64,000 nt of DNA. Source: Shinella curvata. GTDB taxonomy: Bacteria > Pseudomonadota > Alphaproteobacteria > Rhizobiales > Rhizobiaceae. The stretch is from positions 124,001 through 188,000 of the forward strand of contig NZ_JALJCJ010000004.1 in assembly GCF_022899935.1 (NCBI RefSeq), written 5' to 3'. How positions within the stretch are numbered: the first letter of the stretch is position 1; each line of letters opens with the position of its first letter. Of the stretch, positions 1 to 9,400 are shown one piece after another. The translations under genes and the position numbers were made by a program. The notes beneath the pieces are model-generated. The model had not been told where the DNA came from. It saw only the letters and a list, made by a program, of their open reading frames with translations, and ran no database searches.

Positions 1-64
1 CCAATGCGGACAGGACGGCACCGAGCGTAATCTCGTGCTCTGCGGGATGCCCTTCATGATCCAT
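1..64 (-). CDS. ArsR-like transcriptional regulator, N-terminal fragment
   Basis: Only the first 21 codons of this leftward gene lie in the window. The peptide begins MDHEGHP and continues ITLGAVLSAL, which resembles the start of small ArsR-type winged-helix regulators, where this stretch leads into a 'DPTRRxIV' helix. The gene faces the ABM-domain gene at 144 across an 80-bp gap with repeated half-sites, as expected of a local repressor. The family call rests on a very short peptide and the divergent layout, so another small winged-helix class (HxlR, MarR) is possible. Confidence 0.5.
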   Translation of the reverse strand, partial: MDHEGHPAEHEITLGAVLSAL

Positions 65-91
65 GCGAATACCTCAAGGTACGGATTGTAT

Positions 92-130
92 CATACCTTC
101 TGTGGTGTTAGGTATGGCGCAATTCATACC
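92..130. promoter_or_regulatory. Repeated CATACC/GGTATG half-sites in divergent promoter
   Basis: Three copies of one hexamer lie between the two divergent start codons: CATACC at 92-97, its reverse complement GGTATG at 111-116, and CATACC at 125-130. The last two form an inverted repeat with an 8-nt spacer that ends just before the ribosome binding site (AAAAGGAG) of the gene at 144. This suits an operator for the divergent ArsR-like regulator. The binding role is inferred. Confidence 0.45.
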
Positions 131-143
131 AAAAGGAGACGCC

Positions 144-494
144 ATGTCGAGCCCTGCCTTCACTCTTCCCGAACCGGACACAGACGAGGCCGGCCCCTAT
201 GCGCTGACCGGGCAGGCGCGTGCCAAGGCCGGAAAAGCAGAAGCGTTGGAGGCTGCATTGATCGCTCTGGTCGAGCCGACGCGCAGGGAAGAGGGCGTTT
301 TGCAATACCACGTGCATCGCGACCGTGCCGATGCGGATCTCTTTGTGTTCTACGAGGTATGGGCGAGCATCGCGCATCTGGAAGCACATCTCTTGCAACC
401 CTACGTGCAGGATTTCCTGGCGCAGCGTCACACCCTGCTGGCTGGCGACATGGATGTCCGCTGGTTGCGGATGGCGAGCCCCTATCAGGCGTGA
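144..494 (+). CDS. Antibiotic biosynthesis monooxygenase (ABM) domain protein
   Basis: A 116-residue protein made of one ABM-type ferredoxin-like fold. The visible pattern is an early 'ALTGQARAKAGKAEALEAAL' strand and helix, a central 'GVLQYHVHRD' strand and a 'FVFYEVWAS' strand followed by the helix with HLEAH. Family members are small quinone or haem-degrading monooxygenases, or simple dimeric binding proteins. No cofactor motif allows a reaction to be assigned. An in-frame ATG at 63 exists, but 144 is preferred because AAAAGGAG sits 6 nt upstream of it. The gene faces an ArsR-like regulator and probably forms a one-gene unit, ended by the hairpin at 514-539. Confidence 0.75.
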   Translation: MSSPAFTLPEPDTDEAGPYALTGQARAKAGKAEALEAALIALVEPTRREEGVLQYHVHRDRADADLFVFYEVWASIAHLEAHLLQPYVQDFLAQRHTLLAGDMDVRWLRMASPYQA

Positions 495-513
495 GACTGC
501 GCCTCAAACACAC

Positions 514-539
514 ACTGCGCGGCCCTGAAGCCGCGCAGT
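514..539. terminator. Hairpin between convergent genes
   Basis: A perfect 10-bp stem (ACTGCGCGGC paired with GCCGCGCAGT) and a 6-nt loop lie between the ABM gene ending at 494 and the leftward fbpA-like gene ending at 548. It probably ends transcription from both sides, although the flanking T-runs are weak. Confidence 0.65.
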
Positions 540-547
540 TCCCAACT

Positions 548-1555
548 TTAGAGCAGTCCGGCAGCCGTCATCAGTTCGACGACCGTCTTGCTGTCGAGCG
601 TGGAGGCTTCGACCTTCGGAGCGCCCAGATCCTTGAGCGGAACGAGCTTTGGGTTGGCATCGCCGGCGATCGCGTATTCGAACGAGGTGCCGTCACGCAG
701 GATCGCCTGGCCGGCCTTTCCGGTGATCCACTTCAGGAAGGTTTGCGCCTCCTTCTGATGCGTGCTGGTCTTCAGGATACCGGCGCCGGAAATGCTGACG
801 AAGGCGCCAGGATCCTGGTGCTTGAAATAGTGCAGCGCGACGTTCCCGCTGTTTTCACCGGTCTTCGCCTGATCGCCGAACCAGTAGTAGTGATAGATTA
901 GCGCGCCCTCGATCTCGCCGGCATTGACCGCCTTCATGGCAATGCTGTTGCCCTTGTAAGGCGTCGCGTTCTCCTTCATCGCCGTCAGCCATGCCGTCGT
1001 CGCCTCCTTGCCCTTGAGCTGGAGCAGCGCGCCGACGATCGCCTGGAAATCGGCGCCGTTGGGCGACGCGCCCCAGCGGCCCTTCCAGGCGGGTTCGGCA
1101 AGATCGAGCATCGACTTCGGCAAGGCGTCCTCGGTGAGCCTGGTCTTGTCATAGGCAAAGACCGTCGAGCGCGCGGCGATGCCCGTCCACATGCCATCGG
1201 CTGGGCGATAGTCTGCCGGCACCTGATCGAGCGTTTCCTTGTCGACGGGCGCAAAGCGCCCGGCCGCATCGAGCAGCGCCATGGCCGGCGAATTCTCCGT
1301 CAGGAAGACATCGGCCGGCGTCAGATCACCCTCCTGCAGGATGAGGTTGGCGAACTCCATGTCGCTGCCCTTGCGGACCACGACATTGATGCGGGTCTCC
1401 TTGGTGAACGCCTCGATCCACGCCTTGCCGAGCCCCTCGTGCTGGGCGTTGTAGATGACAAGCTCGCCCGCGTCCTGCGCTCTGGCGCCGGATGCCAGCG
1501 ACGCCAAAGCGGCAAGCGACACGGCTGCGAATGTCAATCGGATCGACGGGATCAT
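548..1555 (-). CDS. fbpA: Iron(III) ABC transporter, periplasmic substrate-binding protein
   Basis: A 335-residue extracytoplasmic binding protein of the FbpA/AfuA/FutA class, which delivers ferric iron to an inner-membrane FbpBC complex. It has a Sec signal peptide with likely cleavage after an ARA motif near residue 26, then the family opening 'LVIYNAQHEGLGKAWIEAF'. Later parts fit the family: 'ADVFLTENSPA', and the tyrosine pair in 'ALIYHYYWFG' that usually binds iron. The start has a strong AAAAGGAG site. It is divergent from fbpB at about 1832, so all three genes share the gap from 1556. The metal could be another trivalent ion. I see no clear Irr or RirA site. Confidence 0.88.
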   Translation of the reverse strand: MIPSIRLTFAAVSLAALASLASGARAQDAGELVIYNAQHEGLGKAWIEAFTKETRINVVVRKGSDMEFANLILQEGDLTPADVFLTENSPAMALLDAAGRFAPVDKETLDQVPADYRPADGMWTGIAARSTVFAYDKTRLTEDALPKSMLDLAEPAWKGRWGASPNGADFQAIVGALLQLKGKEATTAWLTAMKENATPYKGNSIAMKAVNAGEIEGALIYHYYWFGDQAKTGENSGNVALHYFKHQDPGAFVSISGAGILKTSTHQKEAQTFLKWITGKAGQAILRDGTSFEYAIAGDANPKLVPLKDLGAPKVEASTLDSKTVVELMTAAGLL

Positions 1556-1831
1556 GTGTTCTCCTTTTGAATCGAAAGGCCATCCACAAAACTGGGCAGG
1601 CGAACTCTACTTATAGCGCGGCCACATCCGGCGCCAGTGTCACCACGCCGCAGGCAGGCTGCCCGATTGCGGAAACCATTGCCTTTTACTCAGGAAATCC
1701 TTAGGGCAGAAACGGGCCGCCTGTTCATCGCGAAACGCGCGCCCTGTCGTTTTCATGGCATGAAGGCATGGGCCTTGTTGCAGGATAGTACAGCAGAAAC
1801 CTACGACCGGCCCTGGCCGGTGCGCCAGCGA

Positions 1832-3355
1832 ATGCGCACGTCCTTGCCGCATCTGCCGGTCATCGTGCTCGCTGCGCTCGTCGCACTGTTCAGCCTGGTG
1901 CCGCTCGGCTTCATAGCCTGGGTCACCTTCGATGTCGGCTGGGAGACGGTGAAGACGCTCGTGCTGCGCCCGCGCGTCGGCGAACTTCTCCTCAGCACGC
2001 TCTATCTGGAACTCCTGACGATCCCGTTGTCGATCGCCGTTGCCGTTGGCATGGCCTGGCTGACCGAGCGCACGGACATACCCGGCGCCCGCCTCTGGGC
2101 CTGGCTTGCGATAACGCCGCTCGCCGTGCCGGCCTTCGTGCACAGCTATGCTTGGGTCAGCCTCGTGCCGAGCATGCGCGGCCTCGCCGGGGGCACGTTC
2201 GTCGCCGTTCTCGCCTATTATCCCTTCCTCTACCTGCCGGTCGCAGCCGCCCTCCGGCGCCTCGATCCCGCCGTGGAGGATGCCGCCGCCTCGCTCGGCC
2301 TTGCACCTGTCGAAGTCTTTTTTCGTGTTGTGCTGCCACAGCTGCGGCTGGCCATCTGCGGCGGCTCGCTTCTCATCGGCCTTCATCTCCTGTCGGAATA
2401 CGGTCTCTTCGCGATGATCCGCTTCGACACGCTGGCGACCGCCATCGTCGATCAGTTCCAGTCCTCCTACAACAGTCCCGCCGCCAATATGATCGGCGGT
2501 GTGCTTGTCGGCTGCTGCCTGTTCCTGCTCGCCCTCGAACTCCTGCTGCGCGGCAATGAGCGTTATGCGCGTGTCGGCGCCGGCGCTGCGCGTCCGGCCG
2601 AACGGCGACGGCTTGGCCGCCTGGCCCTGCCTGCCCTCGTCCTGCCGGTGGGGCTCGCTATCCTTACCCTCGGTGTGCCGCTGGTCACGCTTGGTCGCTG
2701 GCTCTGGGTGGGCGGCGCCGCGATCTGGGACAGCGAGGTCACCCGTGCGGTGGGTGAAACCCTGCTGCTTGCTATCTCAGGCGGAATTCTCGCAACCATC
2801 GTCGCTGTTCCCATGGCGTGGCTTTCGGTGCGCGAACCGGGACGGCTTCAACGTATTCTCGAAGCTTGTCACTACTATGTCGGCTCCCTGCCTGGCGTCG
2901 TTGTGGCCTTGGCGCTGGTCTCCATTACGGTGCGCTTCCTGTTGCCACTGTACCAGACTTTCGCGATGCTGCTGGCCGGCTATGTCCTTCTGTTCCTGCC
3001 GCGCGCCATGGTGGGCCTGCGTGCCAGCATCGCGCAGGCGCCTGTCGAACTGGAGCGGGCTGCGATGGCACTTGGACGCACACCCGCACAGGCGCTGCGG
3101 CAGGTCACGCTAAGGCTCGCCGCGCCGGGAGCGGCCGCCAGCGTCGCCCTGGTCGCGCTGGGGATCACCAATGAGTTGACCGCCACGCTGATGCTGGCGC
3201 CGAACGGTGTCGAGACGCTGGCAACGCGCTTCTGGTCGCTGACGAGCGAGATCGACTATGTCGCCGCCGCGCCTTACGCGACCATGATGGTCGTGCTCTC
3301 GCTGCCGCTGACCCTTCTTCTCCATGCCCAATCGAAACGGACCATCGGCCAATGA
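1832..3355 (+). CDS. fbpB: Iron(III) ABC transporter permease, fused two-domain type
   Basis: An inner-membrane permease of about 507 residues with two repeated six-helix BPD_transp_1 halves, as usual for FbpB. Each half has an EAA-like loop: '[22 protein letters not shown]' in the first and '[21 protein letters not shown]' in the second. It passes ferric iron from the binding protein at 548 into the cytoplasm, driven by the ATPase that overlaps it by 4 bp at 3352. The start is uncertain. The frame stays open to 1637 with another ATG at 1760, but the hydrophobic N-terminus begins right after 1832 and no candidate has a good ribosome site. Confidence 0.87.
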   Translation: MRTSLPHLPVIVLAALVALFSLVPLGFIAWVTFDVGWETVKTLVLRPRVGELLLSTLYLELLTIPLSIAVAVGMAWLTERTDIPGARLWAWLAITPLAVPAFVHSYAWVSLVPSMRGLAGGTFVAVLAYYPFLYLPVAAALRRLDPAVEDAAASLGLAPVEVFFRVVLPQLRLAICGGSLLIGLHLLSEYGLFAMIRFDTLATAIVDQFQSSYNSPAANMIGGVLVGCCLFLLALELLLRGNERYARVGAGAARPAERRRLGRLALPALVLPVGLAILTLGVPLVTLGRWLWVGGAAIWDSEVTRAVGETLLLAISGGILATIVAVPMAWLSVREPGRLQRILEACHYYVGSLPGVVVALALVSITVRFLLPLYQTFAMLLAGYVLLFLPRAMVGLRASIAQAPVELERAAMALGRTPAQALRQVTLRLAAPGAAASVALVALGITNELTATLMLAPNGVETLATRFWSLTSEIDYVAAAPYATMMVVLSLPLTLLLHAQSKRTIGQ

Positions 3356-4383
3356 CGCTGCTCTCCCTTGACGCCATCAGCAAGCGCTACGGCGAGGTAC
3401 AGGCGCTCGAGTCCGTCAGCCTCTCGGTCGGCCCTGGTAGCCGCACGGCTGTCGTCGGCCCCTCGGGATCGGGCAAATCGACCCTGCTGCGCATCATCGC
3501 CGGCTTCGAATTTCCTGATCGTGGCCGGGTGTCCTGCGATGGAACGCTGCTCGCCGAAGGCCCCGTCGGCGTGCCGGCGCACAAGCGTGGCATCGGCATC
3601 GTCTCGCAGGACGGCGCGCTGTTTCCGCATCTGAGCGTTGCCGAAAACATCGCCTTCGGTTTCGAGCGCGGCGTCGCCGACCGCGCGAAACGTGTCGCCG
3701 GGCTGCTCGATATGGTGGAGCTTGACGGCACCATGGCGACGCGCCGGCCGCACCAGCTTTCCGGCGGCCAGCAGCAGCGTGTGGCACTTGCCCGCGCGCT
3801 TGGCCGTCAGCCGCGCATGATGCTGCTCGACGAACCTTTCTCCGCTCTCGATACGGGCCTGCGCGAATCCATGCGCAAGGCCGTCGCGCGGGTCCTGCAA
3901 AATGCCGGCATCACCGCCATTCTCGTCACGCACGACCAGACGGAGGCGCTTTCCTTCGCCGACCAGGTGGCCGTATTGCGTGACGGTAGGCTGGTTCAGG
4001 CCGGTTCGCCGCAGGCTCTCTACCGGCAGCCCCGCGATCGGGAGACCGCGCTTTTTCTCGGCGATGCAGTCCTGCTGCCGGCCATCGTAAACGGTGGCTT
4101 TGCCGATTGCGCCTTGGGACGCGTTGCTATCGATGGCGACCATGCCGGCAAGGCGGAAATCATGCTGCGACCGGAGCAGATCAACATTGTCACCGACGCG
4201 CCGCAAAAAACCAGTGCCCGCGTAATCGACGTGCAGTTCGGCGGCGCCGTCTCGACTGTCGCCCTCGCCCTCCCGGACACCTCCCTGCCGCCCGTTCTGA
4301 TCCGGACATCCGGCCTCGCCCTTCCCGTGCCGGGCGACATCGTCCATCTCGCCGTTGCCGGCCCTGCCCATGTGCTTGCCTAG
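3352..4383 (+). CDS. fbpC: Iron(III) ABC transporter ATP-binding protein
   Basis: A 343-residue ATPase. The Walker A motif GPSGSGKST is at residues 36-44, the Q-loop region is '[14 protein letters not shown]', the signature is LSGGQQQR, Walker B is [11 protein letters not shown] and the switch histidine lies in VTHDQTEAL. The C-terminal third is a TOBE-like domain (around '[13 protein letters not shown]'). It overlaps the end of fbpB by ATGA and so is translationally coupled to it. It powers the fbpA/fbpB importer. FbpC/AfuC is more likely than a spermidine-type PotA because of the fused permease and the FbpA-type binding protein. Confidence 0.88.
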   Translation: MTLLSLDAISKRYGEVQALESVSLSVGPGSRTAVVGPSGSGKSTLLRIIAGFEFPDRGRVSCDGTLLAEGPVGVPAHKRGIGIVSQDGALFPHLSVAENIAFGFERGVADRAKRVAGLLDMVELDGTMATRRPHQLSGGQQQRVALARALGRQPRMMLLDEPFSALDTGLRESMRKAVARVLQNAGITAILVTHDQTEALSFADQVAVLRDGRLVQAGSPQALYRQPRDRETALFLGDAVLLPAIVNGGFADCALGRVAIDGDHAGKAEIMLRPEQINIVTDAPQKTSARVIDVQFGGAVSTVALALPDTSLPPVLIRTSGLALPVPGDIVHLAVAGPAHVLA

Positions 4384-4393
4384 GGAAAACGAC

Positions 4394-5167
4394 ATGACGC
4401 TTCCGATCAAAGTTGCCGTCGCAGGGTCGCGTGGCCGGATGGGCCAGACGATCGTCGCCGTGCTGCAATCTGACGAGGCGGTCGACTATATCGGCGGTAT
4501 TGGCCGTCCCGGCCAGGTTGATGCCGACTTTATCGATATCGAAACCGCCGTCGAAACCGCCGATGTGATCATCGATTTTTCGACGGCAGCGTCAGCAGCC
4601 ACGCTTGCCGAACGCTGCGCCCGTCGAGGCGGTCCGGCGCTGGTCATCGGCGCAACGGGCTTCGATCGCGGCGAGGAGGACAGGATTGCGGCCGCCGCCC
4701 GCCAAATTCCCATCCTGCGATCGGGTAATTTCTCCATCGGTCTCAACATGCTGACAGGGCTCGTTTCGCAGCTATCGGGAATCCTTCCGGCTGAAACATG
4801 GGATATCGAGATCGTTGAAGCCCATCACCGCCGAAAGGTCGATGCCCCCTCGGGAACCGCGCTCATGATCGGAGAAGCGGCGGCGCTCGGTCGCGCGGTT
4901 CCGCTCGAAACAGTGGAACGCCGAGGCCGGGACGGGCTGACGGGCGTGCGGCCGCAAGGCGAAATCGGCTTTTCGGCCGTCCGCGGGGGCGGTATCGTGG
5001 GAGAGCACAGTGTGATTTTCGCCTCCGAGGAAGAAGTGATCACGATTTCCCACGCGGCGCTGGGAAGGGACATGTTCGCGCGCGGCGCATTGGCGGCTAC
5101 CCGCTGGATCGTCGGCAAACCATCGGGCGAATATACGATGTCGGATGTTCTCAATTCCGATCAATGA
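4394..5167 (+). CDS. dapB: 4-hydroxy-tetrahydrodipicolinate reductase (DapB family)
   Basis: A 257-residue protein matching DapB, the NAD(P)H enzyme that reduces (2S,4S)-4-hydroxy-tetrahydrodipicolinate in the lysine/diaminopimelate pathway. The N-terminus has the nucleotide-binding loop 'VAVAGSRGRMGQ', where most family members have a GAxGRMG form. The catalytic block 'EAHHRRKVDAPSGTA' near residues 141-155 carries the histidine pair, lysine and PSGTA loop. It starts 10 bp after fbpC with a weak AGGGA site, so it is probably read with the iron operon. No other lysine gene is nearby, so this may be a second, non-housekeeping copy. Confidence 0.85.
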   Translation: MTLPIKVAVAGSRGRMGQTIVAVLQSDEAVDYIGGIGRPGQVDADFIDIETAVETADVIIDFSTAASAATLAERCARRGGPALVIGATGFDRGEEDRIAAAARQIPILRSGNFSIGLNMLTGLVSQLSGILPAETWDIEIVEAHHRRKVDAPSGTALMIGEAAALGRAVPLETVERRGRDGLTGVRPQGEIGFSAVRGGGIVGEHSVIFASEEEVITISHAALGRDMFARGALAATRWIVGKPSGEYTMSDVLNSDQ

Positions 5168-5487
5168 ATCGCAGGCGGCGGGCGTGTCGCTCGCGATGGT
5201 CTTCGCGTTTTCGCGTGCAAGGCTTCCAGCGCATCGGCTTCGCCGCCTCCCATATCGATACGAAAAACTTCCGTCTGCGCCGCAAGTCCTCTTCAGATCC
5301 ATGGTAAGCTGGAAGCCCTCGTGGCGTGTAGGAATTTCTGCCAATCTCTGTCGATGGGGGCTTTGCGTGATGGTCTGGAGTACGCTTGCCGCCGATCGGT
5401 GATCGTTGCCGCGGCTCGATGACAATCTGATATCTTCGGTCCGACTGCCATGCTACGAGGCGCTGAATAACGCCGTGAGACACCCCG
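5168..5487. other. Intergenic stretch without a supported gene
   Basis: About 320 bp between dapB and the methyltransferase-like gene. Short open frames exist on both strands but none has a ribosome site or recognisable protein. An AT-richer patch near 5417-5440 could be the promoter of the next gene. I see no hairpin terminator or repeat. Confidence 0.5.
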
Positions 5488-6162
5488 ATGCTTCCTTGGA
5501 TTCAGCTTGATCGTGCAACCATTCCCGGTGATGGCGGCGAACTGCGCCTGAAACAGCGCGGTAGCGAATTCTCCATCATGCTCGGTGCCACAGAGCTTAT
5601 GAACAGCAGGCTGAGCGGCTCGGAAGAAACGCTCGCGACGCTAGGCTGCGCGCATATTGCTGGTCGGAAAGGCGCCAGAATGTTGATCGGCGGGCTCGGC
5701 ATGGGGTTCACATTGCGGGCGGCGTTGGCCGCCCTCCCCGATGACGTCTCCGTCGTCGTCGCCGAACTCGTTCCTGCCGTCGTCGATTGGGCGCGCGGAC
5801 CGATGGCCGACCTGCATGCGGGAACACTCGACGACCCGCGCGTCACAATCCATGTCGGCGATGTCGGCGCTCTTATCCGCTCGAAGGCGGCCGCCTTCGA
5901 TGCCATTCTCCTCGATGTCGACAACGGCCCGGATGGTCTGACGCGCGCGTCCAACGACAACCTGTACAGCCACAATGGCCTTCGTGCCGCCCAGACAGCC
6001 CTGCGCCCCAACGGCGTGCTTGCGGTCTGGTCGTCGGCGCCCGACAGCCATTTCACACGCCGGTTGCGCGATGTCGGTTTTGTGGTCGAGGAGGTGAGTG
6101 CGCGCGCCAGCACCAAGCAGCGCGGCGCACGCCATGTCATATGGATGGCAACCAAGCGCTAG
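5488..6162 (+). CDS. Spermidine-synthase-like (class I methyltransferase fold) protein
   Basis: A 224-residue cytoplasmic protein with a Rossmann fold like spermidine synthases and class I methyltransferases. The glycine loop is 'MLIGGLGMGFTLRAAL' near residue 70, an acidic residue ends the second strand in 'VVVAELVPAVVDWA', and 'FDAILLDVDNGP' matches the usual post-I/motif-II region. The N-terminal beta domain of true polyamine synthases is short. The conserved SD/YD catalytic motif is replaced by 'DVDNGPDGL', so spermidine synthesis is doubtful and the substrate is unknown. It stands alone in its transcription unit. Confidence 0.7.
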   Translation: MLPWIQLDRATIPGDGGELRLKQRGSEFSIMLGATELMNSRLSGSEETLATLGCAHIAGRKGARMLIGGLGMGFTLRAALAALPDDVSVVVAELVPAVVDWARGPMADLHAGTLDDPRVTIHVGDVGALIRSKAAAFDAILLDVDNGPDGLTRASNDNLYSHNGLRAAQTALRPNGVLAVWSSAPDSHFTRRLRDVGFVVEEVSARASTKQRGARHVIWMATKR

Positions 6163-6198
6163 CACCCGAACGGCGATCCTGTTGGTGAAGGCGCCTGT

Positions 6199-6245
6199 GG
6201 GCCTCCAGCAAGATGAAGGCAGGGCAAGCTCGACAATGGAGGCCC
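6199..6245. repeat. Nine-bp inverted repeat with long spacer
   Basis: GGGCCTCCA at 6199-6207 is repeated as its reverse complement TGGAGGCCC at 6237-6245, with a 29-nt spacer. It lies just after the gene ending at 6162 and may fold as a terminator-like stem, but no T-run follows. Confidence 0.4.
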
Positions 6246-6335
6246 TCGCGTCGTAGTCGGAGAGAAACGGGGCAACCGCTGCGACATACAGAATTCGATG
6301 GACCAAGTTGAAAGAGGCTTGGCGGGCGGTTTCAT

Positions 6336-6359
6336 ATTCTGATGGCCCACTATCAGAAT
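6336..6359. promoter_or_regulatory. Eight-bp inverted repeat upstream of the RTX gene
   Basis: ATTCTGAT and ATCAGAAT form a perfect inverted repeat with the 8-nt spacer ggcccact. AT-rich sequence follows at 6360-6390, the only such patch in the 309-bp gap (6163-6471) before the RTX gene, so it probably contains the promoter. The dyad lies 113 bp upstream of the chosen start and could bind a regulator. Apart from this dyad and the 6199-6245 repeat I see nothing else in the gap. Confidence 0.45.
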
Positions 6360-6471
6360 TTCTATAGTTAATGATATTTTAATATACGGCTTGCGTCAGC
6401 GCAGCCGATAGCTCATGGATTCTTCAGTCAGCTGGGAGCTGCGAAAAAATAGCGCAGGGCGGGGGAAGAAC

Positions 6472-9400
6472 ATGGCCGAGATCGAGCAGGCGAAGATTGA
6501 TGCGCTGAAGGACGGGCTGAACCAGGCTCTCGCCAAGATCGAGCAGGCCATGGCCACTCAGGTCTACGCCGAAAAGCTGCCTCTGGTCGGGGCCGGGCTG
6601 AAATCGGCCTATGAACAGGGCCAGGCCTGGATGAAGAGCATCACGGCGTTGAAAGACAGCGTGTTTGCCGCACTCGATGCCATAGACACTGCTGGCGAAC
6701 GACTCGACACGGTCGTGGCGAGCGCCATCAACAACGCGTTGGCCAATAGCGGCTTTATCGGCAGCGGCATTTCCGCGACGGTAGACAACGGTGACGTGCT
6801 GCTCAGCTTGTCAACGAACAAGTTCATCAGTGGCAGCATATCCCTTGCCTCCGATCTCGGCATTGCGGGTCTTGGCGTCGAAACGAGCGGCACGGCGACA
6901 GCCACGTTGGGTTACGCCATCAATCTCTCCGTCGGCGTCGATGCGAACGGCTTCTACGTCATGACTGGACAGGCCAACGAAATCCAGGCGTCGCTGACGG
7001 TCAGCGGCTCGGCTATCAATGCGGTCGCAGAGCTCGGTTTTCTCAATTTCAATGCGACAGATGCGGGCTCCTATGTGTCGGCGATGTTTGCCATCGACCT
7101 GAAAGACAGCGACGGCAGGATCCGGCTGACTGAACTCGACAACGATCTGCTTGACGCGACGCTGAATGGCAGCAGCCATATCGAGGTTGCTCTCTCGGCC
7201 GATGGGGGAAGCGAACTACTGCCGAGCATATCGGCGACACTGGTGGTCGACTGGGCTTTCGATGTCGGCACTGCCATCAATCCAGACGACGACAACAGCG
7301 GCTTTGGCATGGTCCCCCAGGTGAAGGTGAAGGAGATCCATATGGACCTCGGCAGCTTCATGACGGACTTCGTGCAGCCTGCCCTGCAGCAGCTCGAACC
7401 CATCCTGAAACCGATCAACCAAGTGCTCGCTGTCCTCAACTCCGAGGTCAAGGCTCTCAAGTCGATTCCAGAGTGGCAGACGCTTTTCGACAAGACCGGC
7501 GACGGCAAGGTCACCTTCGTCGACCTGATCAAGCTCGCCAGCCCCGGCGCCGACCTCACCCCGCTGACGAAGTTCATCGACCTTGCCCAGAAGGTCCTCG
7601 ACTGGGCGGAATTCCTCGCCGACGCCGATTTCGGGGCGGACTCCTATACGATCGGCGATTTCATCATCAACGGCGACGTCCGTGCCCTCAATTTCCAGAT
7701 CGGTTCGGCAAGCACCACATTCGGCGGTTTCGTCGATGATCTCGGCACGCTCGTCGGCGCCTTGCAGGGCGACAGCTGGAGTGACACGTCTTCCGGCGGC
7801 GACACCGGCAAGGAAATATTCGAGGCGATCATCGAGGGCGGCGACTTCTCGGTGCCGATCCTCACGGATCCGACCCAGATCATCAAGCTCATCCTTGGCG
7901 GCAATGCCGACCTGATGGAGATCGACCTGCCGGAGGTCGATTTCTCGTTCACCAACACCAACATGCTGACATTCTCGATCTTCCCGGGAATCAACGTGAA
8001 GCTCGGCGGGGGCGTGGGCCTCGGATTCGACCTCGCCTTCGGCTACGACACGCGCGGCCTGCTGGGCACCGGCTCGGCTATCGACGGCTTTTACATCATC
8101 GACGGTGCCGGCCCTGAAGTCACCTTTTCAGCCTCGATAACGCTCGGCGTCGCCCTCGACGCCTTCATCGCCAGCCTGTACGGCGGTGGAGACATCACCG
8201 GCACGGTGGATTTCGATCTCGCCGACGACGTGGGTTCGACGGTGGGCCGCATCTATGTCGATGAGATGGCGGCGCTGCTGTCCAGCAATCCGTTCCAGAT
8301 CTTCGAAACATCCGGCAAGATCACTGCCGGTTTCACGGCCTATGCCACCGTCTTCTGGGGCGAGGTCTGGCGGCATACCTCGCCGCGCGTCACGCTCGGC
8401 TCCTTCTCCTTCGACGACCCGCGCACGGACGATGCGACAACGCCGGCCGTACTGCCGGATCTGGGCGAGAAGGTCGGCGCCGACTTGATGGTCAATATCG
8501 GCGACCGGGCGTCGCTGCGTGCGGTTCCCGACAAGACCGACGGGGCTGAAAGCATCGAGATCGGCGCCGGCTCCGGCGGCGTCACCATCTTCGGGTTCGG
8601 CGAGCAGCAGTCGTTTTCGGGCATTACCCGGATCATCGCGGCCGGCGGTCTGCTCGGCGACCAGATCGTCATGGGCGACGACGTCAGCGGTATCAGGGCG
8701 GAGTTCTCTGGCGGTGCCGGTGAGGATGTTCTGGTCGGCGGCGCGATGGGTGATCGTCTCGACGGCGGCAGCGAGCGTGACTACCTCGAAGGCAACGGTG
8801 GCGAAGACGAACTGATCGGCGGGGCCGGCGACGATATCCTTGTCGGTGGTGCCGGCGGCGACACGATCGACGGCGGGGCGGACAACGATATCGTTTCCTA
8901 CTTCAATTCGAGCGCGGCAGTCGTCATCAACCTGGCGACCGGCATCAATACCGGCGGCGACGCCGCCGGCGACACGATTTCCAACGTCGAGATCATCGAA
9001 GGATCAAGCCACGGCGATACGATCACCGGGGCCGGCGTTGCCCATACGCTGGCGGGTCTCGGCGGCAGTGACGTTCTGACCGGTACCGACGGTAACGACG
9101 TGCTGATCGGCAACGCCGGCAACGACACACTCGACGGCCTCGGCGGCCAGGATATTCTGATCGGCGGGCTCGGCGACGACATATACTATGTCGATGACCT
9201 CGACGACGCCGTGCAGGAAAACCGGATGCAGGAAATCGCCGTCAATGTCAGCGGCGGCACCGACCTGATCTATGCCAGCATCGACTATACGCTGGATGTC
9301 GCCGACCGGCAGGATATCGAGAACCTCACCCTTCTCGGCCTGGCGCGCATCGGCACCGGCAACGGTCTCGCCAACCTCATGACGGGCACAAGCGACGGCG

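Noticed and set aside
5145-5402. Possible small gene after dapB
   Set aside because: An 85-codon frame overlaps the end of dapB, with no ribosome site and no recognisable protein.
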